A stretch of 10,418 nt of DNA from Ga0077527 sp050250695 (lineage in GTDB: Bacteria > Pseudomonadota > Gammaproteobacteria > Burkholderiales > SG8-41), in contig JBFWOE010000115.1 in the NCBI GenBank assembly GCA_050250695.1, positions 1 through 10,418 of the forward strand, written 5' to 3'. Numbering within the stretch: the stretch's first letter is position 1; every line of letters begins with the position of its first letter. Shown in pieces: positions 1-8,174 of this stretch. Both the position numbers and the translations under genes were made by a program. A model generated the notes under the pieces. It ran no database searches. It saw nothing but the letters and a program-made list of their open reading frames with translations, and had not been told where the DNA came from.

Positions 1-207
1 CTCCCGGATGCAGATTACGCAGTAGGTGGCCCAGAAAGTCACCAGCACCACCTTGCCGAGCAGGCCGGCAGTGGTGATTTTTTCGCCCTTCAGCGACACG
101 AAAGTCACCTGCGGCGCCGCGGGCTTGGCATTCCACAGCGCAAATCCGCCCACCGCTACCGCGCCGGCGGCAACCGCAGCTACAATCAGGTTTCGTGTTT
201 TCCGCAT
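1..207 (-). CDS. TlpA-like thioredoxin-fold (redoxin) protein, N-terminal part, cut by window edge
   Basis: The 69 codons visible run from an ATG at 207-205 to the left edge, so the C-terminal part is missing. Residues about 7-24 (LIVAAVAAGAVAVGGFAL) form one hydrophobic segment after a basic MRKTR start, which suggests an uncleaved membrane anchor or signal sequence placing the domain in the periplasm. Then come a short linker, a beta-strand-like VTFVSLKGEKI, and the core VVLVTFWATYCVICIRE. WATxCxxC is the usual redox-active site of TlpA/ResA/AhpC-TSA-type thioredoxin folds, with cysteines at about 63 and 66. Family knowledge points to a thiol-disulfide oxidoreductase, but its partner cannot be told from the fragment. 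It is divergent from the DUF4197 gene, with 29 bases between starts. No convincing Shine-Dalgarno precedes the ATG. A second ATG four bases upstream is in another frame. Confidence 0.8.
   Translation of the reverse strand, partial: MRKTRNLIVAAVAAGAVAVGGFALWNAKPAAPQVTFVSLKGEKITTAGLLGKVVLVTFWATYCVICIRE
181..186 (+). promoter_or_regulatory. Candidate -10 element for the DUF4197 gene
   Basis: TACAAT matches the sigma-70 -10 consensus at five of six bases and lies about 50 bases before the DUF4197 start, inside the 5' end of the divergent gene. No good -35 sits 16-18 bases upstream, so this is weak. Confidence 0.25.
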
Positions 208-224
208 GCATTCAAATTGAAACG

Positions 225-231
225 GGGGGAG
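225..231 (+). promoter_or_regulatory. Ribosome binding site of the DUF4197 gene
   Basis: GGGGGAG lies 5 bases before the ATG at 237 and 8 before the ATG at 240. It fixes translation at this ATG-ATG pair rather than at an in-frame ATG at 195, which has no such site and would put non-hydrophobic residues before the signal peptide. Confidence 0.6.
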
Positions 232-236
232 CTACC

Positions 237-926
237 ATGATGCGTATTTTCGGAGTTCTGCTGGCGGTTGTCATTACACCCTTCGTCAGCCTCCCCGCCG
301 CAGCCGGAATCGCCGACATCTCGAATGCCGATGCGGTCAGCGGACTGCGCCAGGCGCTGACCGACGGTTCCGCCGCCGCGGTCAAGCTGCTCGGGCAGGA
401 AAACGGCTACTTCGCCAATGCCAAGGTCAAAATTCCGCTGCCGCCGGCGCTGCAGAAAGTCGAAAGCGGCCTGCGCATGTTCGGCATGAGGAAAAAAGCC
501 GATGAACTGGTGCTGTCGATGAACCGCGCTGCCGAAGCCGCTGCGCCCGAAGCGAAACAGCTGCTGGTCGATGCAGTGAAGAAAATGTCGGTGCAGGACG
601 CCAAGGGCATCCTCACCGGCGGCGACACCGCGGCCACCGAATATTTCAAACGCACCACCAGTGCCCAGCTCTCCCAGCGTTTTCTTCCCATCGTCAAAAA
701 AGCCACCGACCGCGTCGGCCTGGCCCAGCAGTACAACAACCTCGCCGGCCAGGGCGTGCAGCTGGGGCTGATCAAGAAGGAAAACGCCAGCATCGAGAGC
801 TACGTCACGCAGAAGGCGCTGGACGGGCTCTACCTGATGATCGCCGAGCAGGAAAAATCGTTCCGCCAGAACCCGGTGGGAGCGGCAAGCAACATCGTGA
901 AGAAGGTGTTCGGCGCGCTGCGCTGA
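237..926 (+). CDS. DUF4197 domain-containing exported protein
   Basis: A 229-residue protein. Residues 1 to about 23 form a signal peptide: MMR, a hydrophobic core (IFGVLLAVVITPFVSL), then PAAAG, with likely cleavage after the alanines, so it is probably periplasmic. The rest matches the DUF4197 family as I know it: ADAVSGLRQAL at the start, KVKIPLPPALQKVE, the central ILTGGDTAATEYFK, RFLPIVKKAT, and a C-terminal ALDGLYLMIAEQEKSFRQNP ending in KKVFGALR. The composition is strongly alpha-helical with no obvious catalytic residues. The family has no established biochemical role that I can name. The strong ribosome binding site supports the start. The gene converges on the PaaK-like ligase gene with 6 bases between stop codons. 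The length looks complete. Confidence 0.88.
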   Translation: MMRIFGVLLAVVITPFVSLPAAAGIADISNADAVSGLRQALTDGSAAAVKLLGQENGYFANAKVKIPLPPALQKVESGLRMFGMRKKADELVLSMNRAAEAAAPEAKQLLVDAVKKMSVQDAKGILTGGDTAATEYFKRTTSAQLSQRFLPIVKKATDRVGLAQQYNNLAGQGVQLGLIKKENASIESYVTQKALDGLYLMIAEQEKSFRQNPVGAASNIVKKVFGALR

Positions 927-927
927 C

Positions 928-941
928 GCGGGTCAACCCGC
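928..941. terminator. Small hairpin spanning two convergent stop codons
   Basis: GCGGG-TCAA-CCCGC forms a five-base-pair all-GC stem with a four-base loop, lying over the gap between the DUF4197 stop (924-926) and the ligase stop (935-933). A symmetric hairpin between convergent genes could act in both directions, but neither side has a T-run, so intrinsic termination is doubtful. Confidence 0.28.
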
Positions 942-2312
942 AAGTCGTGACACGAACTCCTCGAACTTGCCGTTCGGCGCCCGCGGCAGTTCGCGATCGA
1001 AATACTCAAAACGCAATTCGAACGGATAGCCCAGCGCCTCACGGATCACCGCGCCGAGCTGTTGCTCCTCGGCCGCCGTCAGCGCACGATCGCAGGCCAG
1101 CCGCACTTCGACCGCCTGCAACGTGTGCTGGACCAGCTGGTACTGGCGCACCGGCGCGATCTCGCGGAAACGATTAAAACCGACCAGCGGCCAGTGCAGC
1201 GTGCCGTCGGGCAGGCGCACCATGTTGCGTTCGCGTCCCGTGATGCGTTCGAGCACGGGCAGCGAACGGCCGCAGGCGCAGGGCGCCCCCACCGTGGCGT
1301 AATCGCGCAATTCATAGCGGATCAGCGGCATCGCGAAATTGTGCAGGCTGCTGATGACCAGGCGCCCGGTCTCGCCCGGCGCGCAGGGCCGGCCCGTTGC
1401 ATCAAGCACCTCGACCAGTACGCACTCCGCCATCACATGGTAGTGTCCGCTGACGGGGCATTGCAGCGCGATGTATCCGAGCTCCTGCGAGCTGTAGACA
1501 TCCTCGATACCAACGCCCAGTCCATCCCGGCATTTCGCACGCAAAGCCCGGGAAACGGTTTCGCCGACCGTCAGCACCGCGCGCAGTTCCGGCAGCCGTT
1601 CCCCGCACCCCATGAAATGCGTCAGCAATGCATCCAGGTTGCCGGGATAGGTCAGCAGGTAAGCGGGCGCATGACTGCGGATCCATGCCGCCTGCGTCAC
1701 TATGTCCGCATCCAGGCTCAACAGCGCTGACGGTCCCGTCGCACGCACCGATTCCGAAGCGGCGCCCCAGCCCGGCATCACGATGCCATGCGGCGGATCG
1801 GCGACGCCCCGGGCAAGCGCCCGGATCGCCACCAGCTTCAGCAACTGATCGCGTCCGTGCCATTCATGGTCGCGCAGCGTGTTGGCCTGCCACAGCAGCG
1901 CATCAACGGCAGTGCGCAATACCCGCACCGGCTGCCCGGTCGCGCCTGAGGTCTGGTTTTCATGGGTGGCGCCAAATTGCTGAGGCACCGCAGTGCTGCG
2001 CAGTGCGGGGCCTGCATCCTGGATGTCCCTGCGGGTGAGCAGCGGCAGGCTGCGCAGCCGTTCCATCGTCAAGGTGCCGCCGGCGCGGTAACCGGCCGCG
2101 TCGAGCCGCTCGCGGTAAAACGGCACCGTGCGCCAGGCGTGATCCAGCAGCAGCTGCAATTGCCGCAGCTGGTGCTGCAACAGCAGTTCTGCGGGCCAGC
2201 GTTCGCTCTGACGGAACTGCCACAGCAGCGCCAGCAGACGGGCGCCATGGTCGCCGACGACCGCGGGCCATCCGATCCCCGGCAATGCCGACCGGTAGGC
2301 GCTGCCGTTCAC
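933..2312 (-). CDS. Phenylacetate-CoA ligase-like (PaaK/CapK family) adenylate-forming enzyme
   Basis: A 459-residue protein of the AMP-forming acyl-CoA synthetase superfamily, PaaK/CapK branch. Visible parts: the N-terminal HAWRTVPFYRERLDAAGY (about 58-75) typical of this branch; the phosphate-binding loop TSGATGQP (121-128); VYSSQELG (272-279), the A5-like motif; GETGRLVISSL (313-323) and MPLIRYELRD (328-337), covering the ribose-binding Asp region; CACGRSLPVLERITGR (345-360); and a C-terminal GKFEEFV with the expected late lysine (449). Such enzymes activate a carboxylate as acyl-adenylate and usually pass it to CoA; the substrate cannot be read from the sequence. C285, H290/H292, C345 and C347 may bind zinc. 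Oddities are Gln instead of Lys in the P-loop and Arg336 where Gly is usual before the Asp. The start is a GTG in a GTGA overlap with the methyltransferase stop, so translation is probably coupled. The next Met is at residue 83, too late to be the start. Confidence 0.85.
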   Translation of the reverse strand: MNGSAYRSALPGIGWPAVVGDHGARLLALLWQFRQSERWPAELLLQHQLRQLQLLLDHAWRTVPFYRERLDAAGYRAGGTLTMERLRSLPLLTRRDIQDAGPALRSTAVPQQFGATHENQTSGATGQPVRVLRTAVDALLWQANTLRDHEWHGRDQLLKLVAIRALARGVADPPHGIVMPGWGAASESVRATGPSALLSLDADIVTQAAWIRSHAPAYLLTYPGNLDALLTHFMGCGERLPELRAVLTVGETVSRALRAKCRDGLGVGIEDVYSSQELGYIALQCPVSGHYHVMAECVLVEVLDATGRPCAPGETGRLVISSLHNFAMPLIRYELRDYATVGAPCACGRSLPVLERITGRERNMVRLPDGTLHWPLVGFNRFREIAPVRQYQLVQHTLQAVEVRLACDRALTAAEEQQLGAVIREALGYPFELRFEYFDRELPRAPNGKFEEFVSRLAG

Positions 2313-3130
2313 GCCGGACGCATGATCAATGTCGGACAGCGCTCGCCCAGTTCATAGTCCGGCGTGTGCGTCGCAACGATCTCGAAGGCGCCGACCAGCG
2401 CACGCGCTTCTTCCAGCGTCGGGAAGCTGTAGCGGGTGTCGACGTTGCGGTAATTGTGTATGGTATTGATGACCTCCGGGCGCCAGCCGAGATGCGCTGC
2501 AAGCGCCGCGGGATCCGGCACGGCTTCGTGCCAGGCATCCCAGATGTCGCCAAGCCGCACGCCTTCCTCCAGCGTACCGTGCAGGGCCATCGCCAGCCGC
2601 CACTTGAAGACGTGAAAATTGCCGATGCGCTTCAGCCGCAGATCATCGACCACCCTGCCGAGCGTTTCCGCGCGCGCGGGCCGCACGAAATAACGCATCG
2701 CCAGCAGCGCATTGCGCGCCGCGGCGCGCCGCAGCTCGGTGGAAAAGGCGGCATAACGTGCACGCCCTGTGAGCAGGCTGTAACAGCCGTCGCCGATAAT
2801 CAGGTGCTGCGAAGCATCAGCCAGCGGCAATGCAAACCAGTCGCCGCACACCGCGGCGCCCGGCGCCTGCGCGGCCGGCCACACGCCGGCGATCATCGGC
2901 CGCGAATGATCCACTGCGGTCAGACGGGTGCCGTCAGGCCAGCGCATCGCGGCAATTTCGGCGGTAACGCCGCACAGCAGCGCGCGCGGCGCGGCCACGG
3001 CGACACGCGCGCGCCAGCCATGCACTTCGGCTTCGAGCAGCCGGATATCTTCGGGCGCCGGGCGTAACGGCGGGCCGATCAGACCCCACTGCCGGGCATG
3101 TTCGTTCCAGTGATCGGACTTGGCGATCAT
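2309..3130 (-). CDS. Class I SAM-dependent methyltransferase of unknown substrate
   Basis: A 273-residue protein with a Rossmann-type methyltransferase core. ALLCGVTAEIA (50-60) occupies the place of motif I (a variant of the glycine-rich SAM loop), TAVDHSRPMI (71-80) holds the acidic residue D74 expected to bind the SAM ribose, GDWFALPLADAS (96-107) and LIIGDGCYSLL (110-120) match motifs II-III. The N-terminal HWNEHARQWGLIGPPLRP resembles a recurrent uncharacterised methyltransferase group. The C-terminal third (WDAWHEAVPDPAALAAHLGW, INTIHNYRNVDTRYSFPTLEEA) probably forms the substrate lid. It starts 4 bases after the polA stop, with only a weak GAG before the ATG, and its stop overlaps the ligase start, so it is probably translated from the polA message with the ligase. 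Methylation of the ligase's substrate or product is a reasonable guess but nothing shows it. Confidence 0.82.
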   Translation of the reverse strand: MIAKSDHWNEHARQWGLIGPPLRPAPEDIRLLEAEVHGWRARVAVAAPRALLCGVTAEIAAMRWPDGTRLTAVDHSRPMIAGVWPAAQAPGAAVCGDWFALPLADASQHLIIGDGCYSLLTGRARYAAFSTELRRAAARNALLAMRYFVRPARAETLGRVVDDLRLKRIGNFHVFKWRLAMALHGTLEEGVRLGDIWDAWHEAVPDPAALAAHLGWRPEVINTIHNYRNVDTRYSFPTLEEARALVGAFEIVATHTPDYELGERCPTLIMRPA

Positions 3131-3134
3131 GCAC

Positions 3135-5867
<2,733 letters not shown>

Positions 5868-5892
5868 GCAGTAACCGTTCCGGGAAGTCCGG

Positions 5893-5901
5893 ATTATCGC
5901 A
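5893..5901 (-). promoter_or_regulatory. polA promoter, extended -10
   Basis: Minus-strand TGCGATAAT is an extended -10 (TGn plus GATAAT) about 25 bases before the polA ATG, giving a leader of roughly 19 bases. The -35 region (GGCGAC at 17-base spacing) is poor, which an extended -10 can tolerate. Confidence 0.5.
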
Positions 5902-5934
5902 GAGTTGGCGCGACCGTCGCCGACCGGCGCCGCC

Positions 5935-5963
5935 TTTCAAAACACCGGCGAAAGCCCGATAAT
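5935..5963 (+). promoter_or_regulatory. Candidate promoter of the DUF2782-thrB unit
   Basis: GATAAT at 5958-5963 (five of six) has TTTCAA 17 bases upstream as a weak -35. The start site would fall near 5970, just before the GGAG at 5974-5977. It lies in the 117-base gap shared with the divergent polA promoter. Confidence 0.4.
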
Positions 5964-5984
5964 GCAAGCGACTGGAGCCGTCCC

Positions 5985-6347
5985 ATGCGACACCTGATGA
6001 CACTGATGCTGATTGCCGCGGCTGTAGCCGCGACTGTGGCCGTGGCGCAACCCGCCGCCGCGCAAAACAAGCCCGGCGCCAATGCGCAGCCGATCCCGGA
6101 ACCTCCGCCGCCACCGCCGGGCTTTGAACTCGATCCCGCGCTGGAACCGCAGGTCACGATCCGCAAGCGCGGCGAAGATACGGTCGAGGAATACCGGATT
6201 GCAGGCAAGCTCTACATGATCAAGGTCACACCGCCCGGCGGAACCCCGTATTACATGATCGATGAAGTCGGCAACGGAAACTTTTCACGCCGGGACGGCC
6301 CGGTCCAGGGCGTCCGTCCGCCGATGTGGGTCATCCACTCGTTCTGA
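5985..6347 (+). CDS. DUF2782 domain-containing exported protein
   Basis: A 120-residue protein. A signal peptide covers about residues 1-26 (MRHLMTLMLIAAAVAATVAV core, then QPAAAQ). A proline-rich stretch follows (IPEPPPPPPGFELDP, about 37-51) and then the compact DUF2782 domain with PQVTIRKRGEDTVEEYRIAG, LYMIKVTPPGGTPYYMID and a final PPMWVIHSF. No known catalytic residues; function is unknown and the protein is probably periplasmic. The ATG is chosen because GGAG sits 7 bases upstream and the signal peptide starts here. The frame stays open more than 1.2 kb upstream, but that part is antisense to polA. It is divergent from polA and 57 bases ahead of thrB, a pairing that I recall as common in betaproteobacteria. 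Confidence 0.88.
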   Translation: MRHLMTLMLIAAAVAATVAVAQPAAAQNKPGANAQPIPEPPPPPPGFELDPALEPQVTIRKRGEDTVEEYRIAGKLYMIKVTPPGGTPYYMIDEVGNGNFSRRDGPVQGVRPPMWVIHSF

Positions 6348-6404
6348 CGCCAGGCATGACCGTGCTGCTCCCGCGCGCGCTGCGTCGCGCATGACGGTTT
6401 CGCG

Positions 6405-7355
6405 ATGTCCGTATTCACCACCGTTACCGAAGATGAACTGCGGCTGTGGCTGCAGGACTACGCCGTCGGCAACCTGACCGGGCTGCGCGGCATCGCTGCC
6501 GGCATCGAGAACACCAACTACTTCGTCACCACCGACGCCGGCCGCTACGTGCTGACGCTGTTCGAGAAACTGACGGCGAGCGAACTGCCGTTCTACCTTG
6601 ACCTGATGGCTCATCTTGCCGAACGCGGCGTTCCCAGCGCGCATCCGGTCGCCAACCGCAGCGGCAGCTATCTGGGCGCCCTCAACGGCAAACCCGCGGC
6701 GCTGGTGGCCTTCCTCGAGGGCCGCGACCTGGAATCACCCTCGCCGCTGCAATGCGCGGCGGTCGGCGCAGTGCTGGCGCGGCTTCATCTTGCCGGCCAG
6801 TCCTATCCGGCGACGATGGATAACCCGCGCGGACCGAAATGGTGGAAGGCGGTAATGCCCGACGTCCTGCCGTTCCTCCCGGCGGAGGATTCCGCGCTGC
6901 TTAAGGAAGAGGTGCGCTTCCAGTCGCTGTACCGCTTCTCCGACCTGCCGCGCGGCGCCATCCACGCCGACCTGTTCCGCGACAACGTGCTGTTCGACGG
7001 CGACCGGGTCGCCGGGGTCATCGATTTCTATTTCGCCTGCACCGACGCGCTGCTCTATGATGTCGCGATCGCCGTCAACGACTGGTGCATCGACGGTGCC
7101 GGCGAACTGGATCCGGCGCGAACCCGCGCCTTCCTTGACGCCTATGCGGCGATCCGCCCCTGCACGCCGATCGAGCGGGGCGCCTGGCCGGTGATGCTGC
7201 GCGCCGGGGCCCTGCGTTTCTGGATGTCGCGGCTCTACGATTTTCACCTGCCGCGCCCCGGCGAACTGACCCACGCCAAGGATCCGGCGCATTTCCGCCG
7301 CATACTCGAACTGCGCATCCGCGGCGAACACCGCCTGCCGGGACTGACGGCCTGA
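6405..7355 (+). CDS. thrB: Homoserine kinase (APH-type ThrB)
   Basis: 316 residues, the usual size of the aminoglycoside-phosphotransferase-fold homoserine kinase of beta- and gammaproteobacteria such as Pseudomonas, unrelated in fold to the GHMP-type ThrB of E. coli. It phosphorylates L-homoserine with ATP to O-phospho-L-homoserine, the step before threonine synthase, in the cytoplasm. The N-terminus MSVFTTVTEDEL and GIAAGIENTNYFVTT (29-43, nucleotide loop) are characteristic. The catalytic loop is HADLFRDN (187-194), with D189 as probable base and N194 for metal; DFYFAC (207-212) carries the second metal-binding Asp. No strong Shine-Dalgarno precedes the ATG, but the family-typical N-terminus supports it. 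It is 57 bases after DUF2782 and probably co-transcribed. No thrA or thrC lies in the window. Confidence 0.95.
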   Translation: MSVFTTVTEDELRLWLQDYAVGNLTGLRGIAAGIENTNYFVTTDAGRYVLTLFEKLTASELPFYLDLMAHLAERGVPSAHPVANRSGSYLGALNGKPAALVAFLEGRDLESPSPLQCAAVGAVLARLHLAGQSYPATMDNPRGPKWWKAVMPDVLPFLPAEDSALLKEEVRFQSLYRFSDLPRGAIHADLFRDNVLFDGDRVAGVIDFYFACTDALLYDVAIAVNDWCIDGAGELDPARTRAFLDAYAAIRPCTPIERGAWPVMLRAGALRFWMSRLYDFHLPRPGELTHAKDPAHFRRILELRIRGEHRLPGLTA

Positions 7356-7379
7356 GGTCCCGCGCCGCGGCGCAGCCAC

Positions 7380-7385
7380 TATAAT
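7380..7385 (+). promoter_or_regulatory. Consensus -10 (TATAAT) before the BPSS1780-family gene
   Basis: A perfect TATAAT lies 25 bases after the thrB stop. Transcription would begin near 7391-7393, leaving about 23 bases of leader to the ATG at 7415. No good -35 is visible, so strength is uncertain. Confidence 0.45.
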
Positions 7386-7402
7386 CAGCCATGGCAGAAC
7401 AC

Positions 7403-7409
7403 GGGGAGG
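7403..7409 (+). promoter_or_regulatory. Ribosome binding site of the BPSS1780-family gene
   Basis: GGGGAGG lies 5 bases before the ATG at 7415. It decides the start: the ATG at 7391 has no such site and would sit at the predicted transcription start. Confidence 0.65.
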
Positions 7410-7414
7410 CAGGG

Positions 7415-8167
7415 ATGGAAACTCGCGTCGTGGCCGCTGATCGCGGCTGGCAGTGGATCGTGGAAGGATTTCGCATGTTCCGCGGACAGCCGCTGGTGTG
7501 GATCGCGATGGTGGTCATCATGCTGGTGCTCTCGATCGTCTCGGCGGTGATCCCGCTGCTCGGCGCGCTGGTCCTGAACCTGGTGACGCCGGTTTTTTTC
7601 GCCGGCCTGATGATCGCGTGCCGCACAGCCGACCAGGGAGGGGAACCTCTGGTAGGACAGCTGTTCAGCGCGTTCAGGACCCATGCCGCCCCCCTGGTCA
7701 CCGTCGGCGGCATCTACCTGGTCGGCAATATCATTGCCGTCGGAGTCATGTTCGCAATGGCAGGCGGTGCCGCGCTGCCGGCGCTGCTCGGCAAGGGCGC
7801 GGCCAATCCGGAGGCCCTGCGCACCGCCATGGGCGGACTGATGCTGGGTTTTGCCGTCGGCCTCGCCGTGTTCGCGCCGATACTGATGGCGGTATGGTTC
7901 GCGCCGCTGCTGATCGTGTTCCGCAACATCGCGCCGATCGAAGCAATGAAACTCTCGCTGCTCGCCTGCTGGCAGAACATGATGCCGTTCCTGGTTTACG
8001 GCGTGATCGCCCTGGTGCTGTCGATCGCGGCGTTCCTGCCGCTGATGCTGGGATTCATCGTGCTGGTCCCGGTGCTGGTGTGCTCGATCTACATCAGCTA
8101 CAAGGACGTTTTCCCGGAAGAAGAGGCGGGCGAACCACCGCAACAGGACAATCCGCTGCTGTCCTGA
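7415..8167 (+). CDS. BPSS1780 family multi-pass membrane protein
   Basis: 250 residues from the chosen ATG. About six hydrophobic segments are visible, near residues 27-47, 49-68, 95-117, 139-168 (long, perhaps bent), 190-211 and 213-228, so it is an inner-membrane protein. The N-terminal VVAADRGWQWIVEGFRMFRGQP and the C-terminal ISYKDVF match the BPSS1780 family as I recall it, often found near thrB and uvrD in betaproteobacteria. The tail is acidic and polar (PEEEAGEPPQQDN). No enzymatic motif is seen; the role is unknown and no transport substrate can be named. A GGGGAGG and a TATAAT upstream support this start over one 24 bases earlier. It converges on uvrD with 7 bases between stop codons. 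Confidence 0.85.
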   Translation: METRVVAADRGWQWIVEGFRMFRGQPLVWIAMVVIMLVLSIVSAVIPLLGALVLNLVTPVFFAGLMIACRTADQGGEPLVGQLFSAFRTHAAPLVTVGGIYLVGNIIAVGVMFAMAGGAALPALLGKGAANPEALRTAMGGLMLGFAVGLAVFAPILMAVWFAPLLIVFRNIAPIEAMKLSLLACWQNMMPFLVYGVIALVLSIAAFLPLMLGFIVLVPVLVCSIYISYKDVFPEEEAGEPPQQDNPLLS

Positions 8168-8174
8168 AAGGGAA

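Noticed and set aside
195..236. Upstream extension of the DUF4197 gene to an ATG at 195
   Set aside because: It overlaps the divergent gene, lacks a ribosome binding site, and would displace the signal peptide. GGGGGAG supports 237/240.
1062..1730. 222-codon plus-strand frame opposite the ligase
   Set aside because: Its Arg/Gln/His-rich composition is that of an antisense shadow, and the minus frame has recognisable ligase motifs throughout.
6375..6390. GCGCG/CGCGC inverted repeat before thrB
   Set aside because: Low-complexity alternating GC; a five-pair stem with no associated signal.
7385..8143. 252-codon minus-strand frame opposite the BPSS1780-family gene
   Set aside because: It is rich in Gln, His, Asp and Arg, the expected antisense of hydrophobic codons, with no family resemblance.
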